Below, in pieces: positions 21,915-31,803 of a DNA stretch of 64,000 nucleotides (the first letter of the stretch is position 1; the number at the start of each line of letters is the position of its first letter). Location of the stretch: positions 312,001-376,000 of the forward strand of contig NZ_VFID01000011.1 in the NCBI RefSeq assembly GCF_006542425.1. Direction: 5' to 3'. Source of the DNA: Pseudoxanthomonas sp. z9. Its GTDB lineage: Bacteria > Pseudomonadota > Gammaproteobacteria > Xanthomonadales > Xanthomonadaceae. The position numbers were made by a program, and so were the translations under genes. Under the pieces are notes generated by a model, which saw nothing but the letters and a program-made list of their open reading frames with translations, was not told the DNA's origin and did no database searches.

Positions 21915-24911
21915 ATGCAAGTCCGTAACCAATCCAGGTTCAAACACCACCCACTCCGGGGAGCGGTACTGCTGGCCTTGGCCGCGTGCGTTCCGGTTGC
22001 CGCCATCGCCCAGGAGTCCGAATCACCACCGGCCAGCGAAACCACCGACCTCGACAAGGTGACGGTCACCGGTTCGCGCATCCAGCGCGTGGGCTTCGTC
22101 ACCTCATCGCCGGTGATGGCGATCAGCGCGGAGGAAATCCGGGCACTGGGCGCGACCAACATCGGTGATCTGATGGCCCGGATGCCGCAGTTGACGCCCA
22201 CCTACACGCTGGGCAACTCCACGCGCTTCATCGGTACGGCAGGACTGGGCCTGCTGGATCTTCGTGGCATGGGAACCTCGCGCACGCTGGTGCTGGTGAA
22301 CGGTCGGCGTCATGTCGGTTCCAGCCCGGGCTCGACCGCGGTGGACACCAACACGATTCCGGTGGAATGGATTGAGCGGGTCGAGGTCATCACGGGCGGC
22401 GCTTCGGCGGTCTACGGTGCCGATGCGGTGGCCGGCGTGGTCAACTTCATCATGAAGAAGTCCTTCGACGGTTTCGAGCTTCGCGGCCAGCATGGCGCGG
22501 CCGAAGAGGGGAGTTTCAACCGCTCTTTCGTCAGCTTCTCGGCCGGGCGCAACTTCGCGGATGACCGGGGTTCGGCTGCCTTCTCGCTGGAATACAGCAA
22601 GCAGGATCGGTTCGGACGTGGCGATCGCAAGATCGGGCGTGAATACCTCATCACCGTGCCCAATCCCAACTACGACCCGTCGCGGCCGCCCACCCAGGAC
22701 AACCCGCAGAACCTGTATCAGGGACCCGGTGGCCTGCATTCGCTGTCCAACGGCGGCACCTTCACCCTGGGGCGTTTCGACTTCCGGGACCCGGCCACCT
22801 ATGGCAACCGCTACCTGTTCAATCCCGACGGGACCTTCCGTCCCAACCGCTACGACGGGGTGGTGACCAGCAATTCATCGTGCGTGGATTGCGACTTCCT
22901 TGATCTGGATGCCGTGGCGAATCTCCAGCCGGCGTTCGACCGGACCAGCTTCAATACGGTCATCAACTTCGATCTGAATGACGCGCACCGGCTGTTCTTC
23001 GAAGGCAAGTACAGCAAGACCGAGTCCCACTACCTCGGGCAATCCAGCTTCGACCAGCCCATCCGCATCCGGCGCCAGAACCCGCTGGTATCCGCCGAGC
23101 TCGGCGCGTTGATGGACCAGCACGGCGTCAGCCTGCTGTCGTTGAACCGTTTCAACCTCGACGCGGGACGCCGGGGCGAGGAGGTCGACCGCCAGACCGT
23201 GCGAGCCGTTTTTGGCGTGGAAGGCTTTCTGGGCAAGGACTGGACGTACGAGGCGTCCGTCAACTTCGGCCAGACGACGATTGATCGAGTCAACTTGAAC
23301 AACCGTATCAACGAGCGCTGGCAGGCGGGACTGGACGTGGCCCGCGACGGAAACGGCAACCTGGTCTGTCGGACCACGCTCGATCCGTCAGCGATCAATC
23401 CGCACACCGGCGCGGTCTATTCGCCGCTCGCCCGCACCGGTTGCGTGCCTTTCAGCGTCTTCGGCCATGGCGCGGTCAGCCAGGAAGCCGCAAACTGGTT
23501 CAACACCAACTCCTTGAACAGTTCCAAGCTGGAGCAACGGGTGTTCACCGCCTCGGTGGCCAACAGCACCCTGTTCACGCTGCCGGCGGGCGATGTCGGC
23601 TTTGCCGGTGGCGTCGAGTACCGCAAGGAGACCAGCCGCGAGAATACCGATCCGTTGTCGGCGCTTGGTTTGACCTTCCTCAACGCCATTCCCAGTCAGG
23701 GTGGCGAGTACGCGGTCAAGGAGGTCTTTGCCGAGACCACTGTTCCGCTGCTGGCTGACCTGCCCGGCGTGGAGCGATTGGCTCTGGATCTGGCGGGACG
23801 CTATTCCGACTACAGCAACATGGGATCCACGACCACCTGGAACGTGGGCATCGACTGGACCGTCCTGCCTTCGCTGCGCTTCCGTGCCACCAAGGCCCGC
23901 GCCGTCCGCGTGCCTTCCATCGGCGAGCTTTACAGCGGGCAGATGGAGAACTACGCGTTCATCGCCGATCCCTGCAACTACAACCAGGTCAACTCGAACC
24001 GGCCCGACACGGCCAAGGATCCGGCGCTGCGGCGGGCGAACTGTTCGGCACTGGGTATTCCGGTGGGTTGGGTCGACAGCTTCAGCGCCACCCGGCCGGG
24101 CATCAGCGGCGGCAATCCGAAGCTGCAGCCGGAAACCGCGGAGAGCCTGTCGTTCGGGTTTGTCTGGCAGCCCGAATTCCTGGAAGGATTCGGCATGTCC
24201 GTGGATTACTGGCGCGTTACCCTGGAAGACGCCATCGGGCGTGTCACCGGACAGACCAACGCCACCCGCTGCGTGGATTCGCCCAGCGGCATCGACAACA
24301 AGTTCTGCTCGTTCATCACCCGCGCCCCGGTGGGTGGGTATACGGATGCCAAGGGCAACGACTTCCCCGCCTACAGCATCACGAGCTGGACGGGCATCAA
24401 CGAGAACATGGCGAAGTCGCGCCGGGAGGGCATCGATGTGGAGATGGACTACCGCTTCGGCCTGTTCGAGGGCGATGCGGTCGTGCGCTTCACCGGCACC
24501 CGGATGCTGCAGCACCGCGAATGGAGCTTCCAGGACTTCCCGGACGAGTTCGAGGAGTACGTCGACTCGATCACCTCGCCCCGCTGGCGCGCCAACCTCC
24601 AGGCCAAGTACAACCGCGGCAACTGGCGCGGCTCCTGGGACGTGAACTTCGTGCACCGGAACCTGCGCGTCAGGCCATCCAGTTACGAGAGCAACCCAGG
24701 ATCAGCCCGACCGATCCGAAACGCGTCCCACGCCGTCCACAACATGCAGGTCGGCTACCGATTCGCCAAGGCGGACGTCAGCACCTATCTCGGCATCGAC
24801 AACGTCTTCAACCGCAACCCACCGCTCAACTACTTCGGCTCCGGCACCGGCTCCGCCCTCTACGACAGCATCGGCCGCCTGCTGTATGTGGGCGCGACCT
24901 ATCGGTTCTGA
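21915..24911 (+). CDS. TonB-dependent receptor (large, carbohydrate/nutrient type)
   Basis: A 998-residue outer-membrane receptor. A signal peptide ends near VAAIAQE. The TonB-box-like segment is DLDKVTVTGSRI, and the plug carries IERVEVITGGASAVYGADAV. The barrel continues to the C-terminal LYVGATYRF, with the usual terminal Phe. AGAGGGGAG before the ATG is a strong ribosome binding site. No transporter or enzyme accompanies it, so the substrate is unknown. A terminator-shaped hairpin sits in its leader, and a clean terminator follows the stop. Confidence 0.93.
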   Translation: MQVRNQSRFKHHPLRGAVLLALAACVPVAAIAQESESPPASETTDLDKVTVTGSRIQRVGFVTSSPVMAISAEEIRALGATNIGDLMARMPQLTPTYTLGNSTRFIGTAGLGLLDLRGMGTSRTLVLVNGRRHVGSSPGSTAVDTNTIPVEWIERVEVITGGASAVYGADAVAGVVNFIMKKSFDGFELRGQHGAAEEGSFNRSFVSFSAGRNFADDRGSAAFSLEYSKQDRFGRGDRKIGREYLITVPNPNYDPSRPPTQDNPQNLYQGPGGLHSLSNGGTFTLGRFDFRDPATYGNRYLFNPDGTFRPNRYDGVVTSNSSCVDCDFLDLDAVANLQPAFDRTSFNTVINFDLNDAHRLFFEGKYSKTESHYLGQSSFDQPIRIRRQNPLVSAELGALMDQHGVSLLSLNRFNLDAGRRGEEVDRQTVRAVFGVEGFLGKDWTYEASVNFGQTTIDRVNLNNRINERWQAGLDVARDGNGNLVCRTTLDPSAINPHTGAVYSPLARTGCVPFSVFGHGAVSQEAANWFNTNSLNSSKLEQRVFTASVANSTLFTLPAGDVGFAGGVEYRKETSRENTDPLSALGLTFLNAIPSQGGEYAVKEVFAETTVPLLADLPGVERLALDLAGRYSDYSNMGSTTTWNVGIDWTVLPSLRFRATKARAVRVPSIGELYSGQMENYAFIADPCNYNQVNSNRPDTAKDPALRRANCSALGIPVGWVDSFSATRPGISGGNPKLQPETAESLSFGFVWQPEFLEGFGMSVDYWRVTLEDAIGRVTGQTNATRCVDSPSGIDNKFCSFITRAPVGGYTDAKGNDFPAYSITSWTGINENMAKSRREGIDVEMDYRFGLFEGDAVVRFTGTRMLQHREWSFQDFPDEFEEYVDSITSPRWRANLQAKYNRGNWRGSWDVNFVHRNLRVRPSSYESNPGSARPIRNASHAVHNMQVGYRFAKADVSTYLGIDNVFNRNPPLNYFGSGTGSALYDSIGRLLYVGATYRF

Positions 24912-24932
24912 GTTTCCCCACGATCCCCTTGG

Positions 24933-24956
24933 ACCCGGCGCAAGCCGGGTTTTTTT
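24933..24956 (+). terminator. Intrinsic terminator after the TBDR gene
   Basis: ACCCGGC (24933-24939), loop GCAA, GCCGGGT (24944-24950), then a run of T to 24956. A textbook rho-independent terminator 22 bases after the TBDR stop. Confidence 0.92.
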
Positions 24957-25266
24957 GGCAAAGACAACTTGGACCCTACTAGCGAGATGGAGTAACACGA
25001 ACTAAGTTGATGAAAGTAAAGGAAGGCATCGGTTAATCGAGCCGCATCGGGGTGAACATAAAAAACTGGCACCCTTACCTAGGATGACGCCCACACCTTG
25101 CTGCAGGACTGGAAGGAGTGGAAGTGGTGGAAATGCGCTGAGGCGTGCCAGCGGGTATTCTGTGCCTCGACCGTGGTTAGAAAGCCTAACCGTTTGGCGA
25201 CGCCATCAATGCCAGGCGGACGGTCCTGATGCGCTACCGAATAATTCAACAGAAGAGAAGGACCTC
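24957..25266. other. Spacer upstream of the RHS gene
   Basis: About 310 bases with no supported gene. The open frame that runs into the RHS gene from 25084 has no export signal and low coding quality. The true RHS start is at 25267, after AGAAGAGAAGGA. The RHS promoter presumably lies here. Confidence 0.45.
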
Positions 25267-28200
25267 ATGCGCAAGTTACTCCTGCTGGCCCTCGCACTTG
25301 TTGGCTGCATTGCTCCCCAGATCTCCAAGGCAGTAGGAAACAACTACTGCTATAAGAATGTCTGCTATCCCTCCTTGCCAGAAGCCGAGGCCGCCATGCG
25401 TGCCTCGGCTCTGCATGGAGGTCTATTGGTCAAGAAGGAAGAGACGCCTTATTACAATGGGAAAAAGTGGATTTACTACACCTATCCTGATCAGCCGCCA
25501 GAGCATTTTTATAACAAGGTCTATGCGGTTCCGAAGCTAGAGGGGCTTACACAGCAGCCTGGCTGTACTACAGACGATCCCGTTCTGACTAATTACTGTT
25601 CTTCGGAAGCATCCGCGATTGCTGCTTATTGGACGCTTTCGGAAGCGAGGGAGGTCGGGTCGTGTCAATTGATAAGTTCACCGGGGTCTGGAGTGGGGCA
25701 GCGGCAGGAAGTCCCCGAATACACAGTTCGTAAAACAGGTTCCGGCACGTTTGGCTTCCTTCGCTTTCAACATGCGTTTGGGACTGGGACATGGGGCAGC
25801 CATTTCTTGGAGCCGCCGTGGTCAAACTTCTATCGAACCATGTATGTCGTCAGCTGTAATGGGGAGCTGAAGGACAAATTTGCTTCTATCGATATAGGTC
25901 AACACTTTCGATGCCCAACTGGGTTTGGTCCCATCTATCCAGGCGGTATTTCGATCCCTTCGATGGGTTATGAACAGACGAAGTTCTGTCGCTCGAATCT
26001 CGGACAGGAAAGCATATCGGTCTGGGTGAGCCAAGTGAAAACCTGTGGAACGGCAAATCCATGTCACCCATTGACGGGGGACAAATCCCGGCGAGAAGAG
26101 GATTTTGTATTCGCAGGCAGGCCGTTCTATCGGAACTATCATTCGCTCGCAATGATAAGTTCCAATTCACTTTCCAAGGGATGGTCGCATGTGTACGAGG
26201 AGCGGATGGTAGATGTGGCAGGTGCTGCGCCTTACCACATTACGGAGGATGGTTACTTCGATCCTACGCTTTCATTGAGTGCGGGAGGGCACTCAACCTT
26301 TGGCGGCGAGAACGATGCAATCCTCACGTTTGTCAATAACGGCGGTGTTCGATACACGCTTAGAAAGGCGAATGGGGATGTAAAGACCTTCGATATGGGG
26401 AACCGCCTCGTCTCGATACGAAATCCATTGCGCTCCGAGAGTGACGTCTACATCAACTATGTTGATGGGCGGGTGTCAGAGCTGGTTTCTTCTTCGGGGA
26501 GAAGGGCTGTCTTTTCGTATGAAAACGATAGGCTGAGCGAGATCGTGCTTCCGGATGGAGCATCCGTACTCTATCGCTATGACAATCAAGGGAATCTCAG
26601 TGAAGTGGATTATGGCGGTAGCGTCAAGAAGTATTCCTACAACGAGAGTGGTCTGGGCGCGGGTCAGGATTTTTCGCATCTTCTAACCGGAATTGAATCA
26701 GAGGACGGCCGTAGATACGGAACCTTTGCCTATAACCCGAATGGATGGGTGACGGATAGTTCGCTGCATGCAGGCGATGGACTGGTGGAGAAAGTAAAGA
26801 TTAGTTACACCTCGGCGACTTCCGTACAGGTCGAGACCGATGGCAAGGAAACACAGGTGTTGGGGTTTGAGGCCGCTCAGTTTCCCCGGGTGCGCTCTGT
26901 TGCTACCAGTACAGGGAATGTCACGAGGGACTACACCGTCAGCGGATTCGTTGCTTCTGAAACGGACAGAGCGGGGACAAGAGCCGATTACGGCTACTAC
27001 AGAAATCTCGTGAACAGAATTGCGGTCGCAGTGGGAAAACCGCAGGAGAGGGTCCAGAATCTAGCGTATGACAGTCTTTTTCGGATAACCAAGAGTGAGA
27101 CATACGGTCGGAATGCGAGTGGCTACATCCTCAGTCGTCGCCGTGATTTCGTATACGCAACCTCTGGTTCTCCCGGGTTCGTCTGTGAATACGACCCGCT
27201 GGTAGCAGGGGCGTCAAGCTATGTTTGCGGAACCGCCAGCGCGGCCCCTGCGGGGGTCAGGCAGACGGAGTATGTGTACTGCACAGAAACAGACGTGACC
27301 AATGGAGCCTGCGCGTCGATGGGACCCTTGCTCTCGGAATTTTATTCCAGTGGAAACGTCCGAAAGATGCTCCGGCAGGTGTCCTATCACTTGAACGATG
27401 CTCCCGGATGCGGAGGGATACCGAGCGCGTGCGCCTTCAAGAAAGGTGATGTCTGGAAAGTGCACAACGTTGTTGGGCAGTTTTCCGAGTTCTTTGCCTA
27501 TGACGGTGCCGGCCGTCCGTTGTCAGTCAAGGACCCCAATGGCGTCATCACCGACTACGAGTACCACCCGCGTGGCTGGCTGACTGCCAGCAAGGTGCGT
27601 GGCACGAATGACACGGTCGAGACCGATGACGCCATTACCCGCGTGGCGTATTGGCCGACTGGGCTGGTGAAGCAGGTCACCCAGCCCGATGGCGCCTTCA
27701 CGCTTTACACCTACGACGCGGCCCATCGCCTGACCGACATCAGCGACAACGCCGGCAACACGATTCACTACGTCCTGGACAATGCCGGCAACCGCATCGC
27801 CGAGGAGACCAAGGATGTGGGCGGTGTGCTCAAGCGAACGCTGAGCCGCATCTACAACCAGCTGGGCCAACTGGCGACCCAGGCCGATGCGCAGGCCAAC
27901 CCGACCGACTTCACCTACGACGCCAACGGCAACGCCAACACGGTGACGGACGCACTGGGCCGGGTGACCGACCACGACCACGACCCGCTCAACCGGCTGG
28001 CGCGTACCTTGCAGGACGTGGGCGGCATCGCCGCCGAGACCAAGTTCCAGTACGACGCGCTGGATAACCTGACCAAGGTGACCGACCCCAAGGGGCTGGA
28101 CACCACCTACACCTACAACGGACTGGGCGACCTGACCCAGTTGCAGAGCCCGGACACCGGCACCACCACCTACACCTACGACAGCGCCGGCAACCGTGCC

Positions 28201-30126
28201 AGCCAGACCGATGCACGCGGGGTCACCACGACTTACGCCCATGACGTCCTGAACCGGCTGACGGCGGTGAATTACCCGGACGTCGCCCTCAACGTCAGCT
28301 ACACCTACGACACGGTGCCGACCGCGTGCGAAGCGGGGGAGACCTTCGGCGTGGGCCGGCTGAGCGGGATGGACGATGCCAGCGGCAGCACCCGCTACTG
28401 CTACAACCGCTTTGGTCATCTGGTGCGCAAGGTCCAGACCACGAACGGGGTGAGCTTCGTGGTCCGCTACGCGTACACCCTAGGCGGGAATCTGCAAGCC
28501 ATGGTCTACCCGGACGGCACCACGGTGGACTACGGCCGCAACGCGCAGGGACAGGTGACCGAAGTGGGCGTCACCCGCAGCGGCCAGCCGCGGCAGGTGC
28601 TGCTGAACCAGGCCACCTACCACCCCTTCGGCCCAGTCGCTGGCTGGACCTACGGCAACGGCCGCACCTTGAGCCGCACCCTGGACCAGGACTACCGCCC
28701 GCTCACCGTCGAAGACCCCAACACCGGCGGCCTGTCGCTGGGCTTTGGTTATGACGCGGTGGGCAACCTGACCCAATTGGGCAGCGCGCAAGGCGTGGCG
28801 AATCCGGCCATCCGCTTCGGTTACGACGCCCTGGGCCGGCTGACCCGCACCGAGGACGGCCCGACCCAGGCCGCCATCGACGTCTATGCCTACGACGCCA
28901 CCGGCAACCGTACCGCCCACACCACGGCGGCGGGCACCTCGGCCTACACGTACCCGACGACCAGCCATCGCCTGACGGACGTGGCCGGTGTCCCCCGGAC
29001 CTATGACGCGGTCGGCAACACCACCGCCATCGGCGGAACCCGTGGCTTCGCCTACAACGACGCCAACCGGATGAGCGGGGTGCAGCAGTCCGGCGCGACC
29101 ACCCGGCAGTACGCCTACAACGGCCGCGGCGAGCAGGTGCGGCGCTATCTGGGCACCACCAACACCTACACCGTCTATGACGAAGCCGGCCACTGGCTGG
29201 GCGACTATGACGACACCGGCGTGCCCGTCCAGCAGGCCCTGTGGATGGACGACCTGCCGGTAGGCCTGCTGGCCAACGGCCAGCAGCTCCACTACCTCCA
29301 GCCCGACCACCTGGGCAGCCCGCGTGTGGTGATTGAAGCGGCCCGCAATGTACCGGTGTGGACCTGGGACCTGAAGGGCGAAGCCTTCGGCAGCACCGCC
29401 CCGCAACAGGACCCGGATGGGGATGGCATTCCCTTCGTGCTGGACATGCGGTTCCCGGGGCAGCGGTATGACGCGGCCTCAGCGCTCAACCAGAACTACT
29501 TCAGGGACTATGACGCCAGCACGGGCCGATACGCGGAGAGTGATCCGATTGGTTTGTCTGGGGGGATAAGTTCGTACGGCTATGTACATGGTCGTCCATT
29601 GACGATGGTTGACCCACTTGGCCTCCAGTCTTCATCCATGGCAGGTTCTGGAGCGACCGGTTCCATGGGAGCGATGGGAGGGGCATATAACCCAAACAGC
29701 CCAGATGGTTCGGGGCTGTCGTCGGGTTCCTCAGGCGGAAGTTGGCCAAGCTGGCCCCAGAGGCAGCCGCAAGCAAAGCCGACGGTGGAGGTGCCGCTTG
29801 ACGAGAGACTAGGGCAGTGGCTGTATCAGATGTCGGGCTTGGGAACCCTTAGTCAACTTGAACAGACAATAGGTGACAAACTAAACAACACATGCGACGC
29901 CAATGAAGAGCGCTGTGCCGAGCTTGTACGGCGGATAAATATTGCAAAAAATGGCGTGGCAAGACGGTTTAGGCAGCTACGCGAAAATGTTGGAAAGATC
30001 GATCAAGATACGCATTGGGAGCAGCTTAGGGGAAGGCAGGCACATCTCAGGAAACTTCTTAACGAGGCATTGGCAAACAGATGCCAGATTCCACCCGATG
30101 CATGGTACTGGGCGACAAGACGATGA
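25267..30126 (+). CDS. Exported RHS-repeat polymorphic toxin protein
   Basis: A 1619-residue protein. Residues 1-22 are a signal peptide (MRKLLLLALALVGC, ending ISKA; the VGC also resembles a lipobox). About 25-270 is a Cys-rich N-terminal region (NNYCYKNVCYP, KTCGTANPC). At about 275-340 a DUF6531-like start of the RHS shell appears (NPCHPLTGDKSRREEDF). YD/RHS repeats run from about 390 to 1400, and the conserved end of the core (GRYAESDPIGLSGGISSYGY to DPLGL) lies near 1420-1455. A glycine/serine/proline linker and a C-terminal tip of about 110 residues follow (CDANEERC to CQIPPDAWYWATR); I do not recognise its fold. The N-terminal 2.2 kb and the tip are visibly less GC-rich than the core (about 27.5-29.6 kb), the usual RHS mosaic. 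The stop overlaps an immunity-like gene. The toxic activity is inferred. Confidence 0.9.
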   Translation: MRKLLLLALALVGCIAPQISKAVGNNYCYKNVCYPSLPEAEAAMRASALHGGLLVKKEETPYYNGKKWIYYTYPDQPPEHFYNKVYAVPKLEGLTQQPGCTTDDPVLTNYCSSEASAIAAYWTLSEAREVGSCQLISSPGSGVGQRQEVPEYTVRKTGSGTFGFLRFQHAFGTGTWGSHFLEPPWSNFYRTMYVVSCNGELKDKFASIDIGQHFRCPTGFGPIYPGGISIPSMGYEQTKFCRSNLGQESISVWVSQVKTCGTANPCHPLTGDKSRREEDFVFAGRPFYRNYHSLAMISSNSLSKGWSHVYEERMVDVAGAAPYHITEDGYFDPTLSLSAGGHSTFGGENDAILTFVNNGGVRYTLRKANGDVKTFDMGNRLVSIRNPLRSESDVYINYVDGRVSELVSSSGRRAVFSYENDRLSEIVLPDGASVLYRYDNQGNLSEVDYGGSVKKYSYNESGLGAGQDFSHLLTGIESEDGRRYGTFAYNPNGWVTDSSLHAGDGLVEKVKISYTSATSVQVETDGKETQVLGFEAAQFPRVRSVATSTGNVTRDYTVSGFVASETDRAGTRADYGYYRNLVNRIAVAVGKPQERVQNLAYDSLFRITKSETYGRNASGYILSRRRDFVYATSGSPGFVCEYDPLVAGASSYVCGTASAAPAGVRQTEYVYCTETDVTNGACASMGPLLSEFYSSGNVRKMLRQVSYHLNDAPGCGGIPSACAFKKGDVWKVHNVVGQFSEFFAYDGAGRPLSVKDPNGVITDYEYHPRGWLTASKVRGTNDTVETDDAITRVAYWPTGLVKQVTQPDGAFTLYTYDAAHRLTDISDNAGNTIHYVLDNAGNRIAEETKDVGGVLKRTLSRIYNQLGQLATQADAQANPTDFTYDANGNANTVTDALGRVTDHDHDPLNRLARTLQDVGGIAAETKFQYDALDNLTKVTDPKGLDTTYTYNGLGDLTQLQSPDTGTTTYTYDSAGNRASQTDARGVTTTYAHDVLNRLTAVNYPDVALNVSYTYDTVPTACEAGETFGVGRLSGMDDASGSTRYCYNRFGHLVRKVQTTNGVSFVVRYAYTLGGNLQAMVYPDGTTVDYGRNAQGQVTEVGVTRSGQPRQVLLNQATYHPFGPVAGWTYGNGRTLSRTLDQDYRPLTVEDPNTGGLSLGFGYDAVGNLTQLGSAQGVANPAIRFGYDALGRLTRTEDGPTQAAIDVYAYDATGNRTAHTTAAGTSAYTYPTTSHRLTDVAGVPRTYDAVGNTTAIGGTRGFAYNDANRMSGVQQSGATTRQYAYNGRGEQVRRYLGTTNTYTVYDEAGHWLGDYDDTGVPVQQALWMDDLPVGLLANGQQLHYLQPDHLGSPRVVIEAARNVPVWTWDLKGEAFGSTAPQQDPDGDGIPFVLDMRFPGQRYDAASALNQNYFRDYDASTGRYAESDPIGLSGGISSYGYVHGRPLTMVDPLGLQSSSMAGSGATGSMGAMGGAYNPNSPDGSGLSSGSSGGSWPSWPQRQPQAKPTVEVPLDERLGQWLYQMSGLGTLSQLEQTIGDKLNNTCDANEERCAELVRRINIAKNGVARRFRQLRENVGKIDQDTHWEQLRGRQAHLRKLLNEALANRCQIPPDAWYWATRR

Positions 30127-30497
30127 ATAAGTTGATTGATGCTTGGGTTCTGGCTCAGAAGTTCGATGTTGAAAGTCGGGAATACGATGACTTGAGTTGG
30201 GCTGTCGATGAGTTATTTGAATTGGCATACAGTGAGCCAGGCAAGCTGATTCATATCGTCACCGAAATTCTGAAAATAGACTCATCGGAGAAAGTCGTGG
30301 GGGCGCTTGGGGCGGGCGTTTTAGAGGAAGTCATCGTCCATCATGGTGAAGAATGTATGGATGATCTGGTTGTTCTTGCTGGAACAAATGAACGTCTAAT
30401 GTCATGTTTTAGGTTTACTTTCTTAGATGAAGATGACGTTTCACCGCGAGTATACGAAGAGTTCCAAAAGCTAAAGGCTGACGCACTCTCTGGATAG
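30123..30497 (+). CDS. DUF6869-like immunity protein partner of the RHS tip
   Basis: A 124-residue acidic cytoplasmic protein with the pattern WAVDELFELAYSEPGKLIHI, then LGAGVLEEVIVHHGEE. This matches the DUF6869-type proteins I know as small genes after polymorphic toxins. The ATG overlaps the RHS stop (ATGA), which gives strict co-expression and is the classic placement of a cognate immunity gene. It lacks a signal peptide, so it should protect the producer's cytoplasm. The family call is by pattern; the immunity role is inferred from position. Confidence 0.8.
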   Translation: MNKLIDAWVLAQKFDVESREYDDLSWAVDELFELAYSEPGKLIHIVTEILKIDSSEKVVGALGAGVLEEVIVHHGEECMDDLVVLAGTNERLMSCFRFTFLDEDDVSPRVYEEFQKLKADALSG

Positions 30498-30669
30498 ACG
30501 ATATCGAAAAATAGGAGCCAGAGTACTTTTCGTAAGGTATGGCTTATGTCTGGAAAAAGTGGCCTATAGCATTTGCTGTTTTCCAGCAACAAGCAATGCT
30601 GAGATAAGGCAACTGTCTCAGCGGTCGGAATGAAGGAATAGATGCGCCACTGCCACCGTGGGGTAAGTA

Positions 30670-30927
30670 ATGAAGTCAAGTAAAACAACGCGTGGCGTTC
30701 TTGTGCGTCTAACAGTTCAGGATAGGGGGATGTTCATCAGCATGGACGATCTTGAGGAGTTCCCAGGTCAGCCAAGATCATGGCAGCAGCGCGAGCCCAT
30801 CACGCTCAAAGAGATCGACGAGAAGAGGTTCGACCGAATGGAGTTTGACGAGAAGGATCTGGCTGATTTTGGGTACTACATCTTGGCTAGGCTTCACGCT
30901 TTTAGGTCCATGGGTGAAGCACCTTAG
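30670..30927 (+). CDS. Small hypothetical protein in the RHS immunity array
   Basis: An 85-residue, charged, soluble protein of unknown family. GGGGTAAGTA before the ATG is an acceptable ribosome binding site. A WQQREPITLKEIDEKRFDRM segment is followed by EKDLADFGYYILARL, which may be a terminal helix. It lies 172 bases after the immunity gene and 23 bases before another small gene, within an AT-rich stretch. It may be an orphan immunity gene or a leftover of a displaced toxin tip; I see no motif to decide. Confidence 0.6.
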   Translation: MKSSKTTRGVLVRLTVQDRGMFISMDDLEEFPGQPRSWQQREPITLKEIDEKRFDRMEFDEKDLADFGYYILARLHAFRSMGEAP

Positions 30928-30950
30928 CCTAATTTATCAAGGGGCTAAGA

Positions 30951-31256
30951 TTGGACGCTCGAGTTCTTATAAATATCTTCGTCAACTCCGCTTACTACGG
31001 GCAATGTGAAGGGAGCCTTGCTCTTCCTTTCGATCCTCAAGTAGGGGATAGCATTGATTTTGGTGCGAGTCCTCAAGGGGCTTCAGCAGATGCACTCATG
31101 CTAAGGGTCGAAAGCCGGATCATTTACCCAAGCAAGACATCGCCCGTAGCCGTGTTGTTGAACATGGAGCACCTCATCCTAGAGAGCGATGAGCAAGCGA
31201 TTGAGGTGGTCCGGTGGTTGGAGGGAAATTTTCAGCTAAATTTTTGGAGGAAATAG
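30951..31256 (+). CDS. RHS-associated small protein, paralogue A of an immunity-like family
   Basis: A 101-residue soluble protein starting at TTG (30951) behind AAGGGGC. The pattern is a short beta strand (VLINIFV), a G-x-x-x-GSLALPFDPQVGDSIDF segment, then a beta-rich middle and a C-terminal helix (EQAIEVVRWLEGNF). The same layout occurs in the genes at 31334 and 32182, so the three are diverged copies of one family. Placement after an RHS gene suggests immunity proteins against alternative toxin tips. The family has no name that I recognise. Confidence 0.65.
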   Translation: MDARVLINIFVNSAYYGQCEGSLALPFDPQVGDSIDFGASPQGASADALMLRVESRIIYPSKTSPVAVLLNMEHLILESDEQAIEVVRWLEGNFQLNFWRK

Positions 31257-31333
31257 AGATGGAGGTAGCGGTCGGATATTCTTGATCTCTGAATCTACCT
31301 CATAGCCATTCGAATTCTGGGTATGCCTGAAAA

Positions 31334-31660
31334 ATGAAGTGCTATGTCTTTGTCGATTTCAAGATGGCCGATGGCAGGCATGCCGGGTTTGCGACTGGAA
31401 CGGTCGATCTGTCTAGAACTCCCCAGTTGAATGACTACTTGTCGATTGGCGGCAGCTTGGAGATAGGCCAGAGATCCAAAGGCATGTCATTCAAGGTTTC
31501 AGAAGTTCGCGTGCCCAGTGAACAAGTCAAAGCATCGAGCGACATTGAATGGATGGTGTCATGCGATGAGGATGTATTTGATGATAGCGACGCTGTTGAA
31601 AGATCAATGCAGTTGCTGGAACGACTAGGTTTTGTTCGTGAGGAGTCTAAATATAGGTGA
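31334..31660 (+). CDS. RHS-associated small protein, paralogue B of an immunity-like family
   Basis: A 108-residue protein with the shared pattern: strand VFVDFKM, then GFATGTVDLSRTPQLNDYLSIG, a central FKVSEVRV strand, and a C-terminal helix (DAVERSMQLLERLGF). It resembles its neighbours at 30951 and 32182 in order of elements rather than in close sequence identity. The ATG has only a weak ribosome binding site. Soluble, with no signal peptide. It may be an orphan immunity gene kept after loss of its toxin tip. Confidence 0.65.
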   Translation: MKCYVFVDFKMADGRHAGFATGTVDLSRTPQLNDYLSIGGSLEIGQRSKGMSFKVSEVRVPSEQVKASSDIEWMVSCDEDVFDDSDAVERSMQLLERLGFVREESKYR

Positions 31661-31803
31661 AGCCTTGGTAGTCATTGGTCCAGCATACTGATGCCGCCGG
31701 CCGCCTGTGCGAGCAACTTATTTCATTAGTTCTTATGTTCATGCTGATCGGCGCGGATGAAGCAAGGTGACCGGTATTTCGGACTATCGCGAGGAAACAG
31801 GGG

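Noticed and set aside
23388..24656. 422-codon minus-strand frame
   Set aside because: Antisense to the TBDR at 21915-24911; Arg/Gly/Ala-rich composition without motifs.
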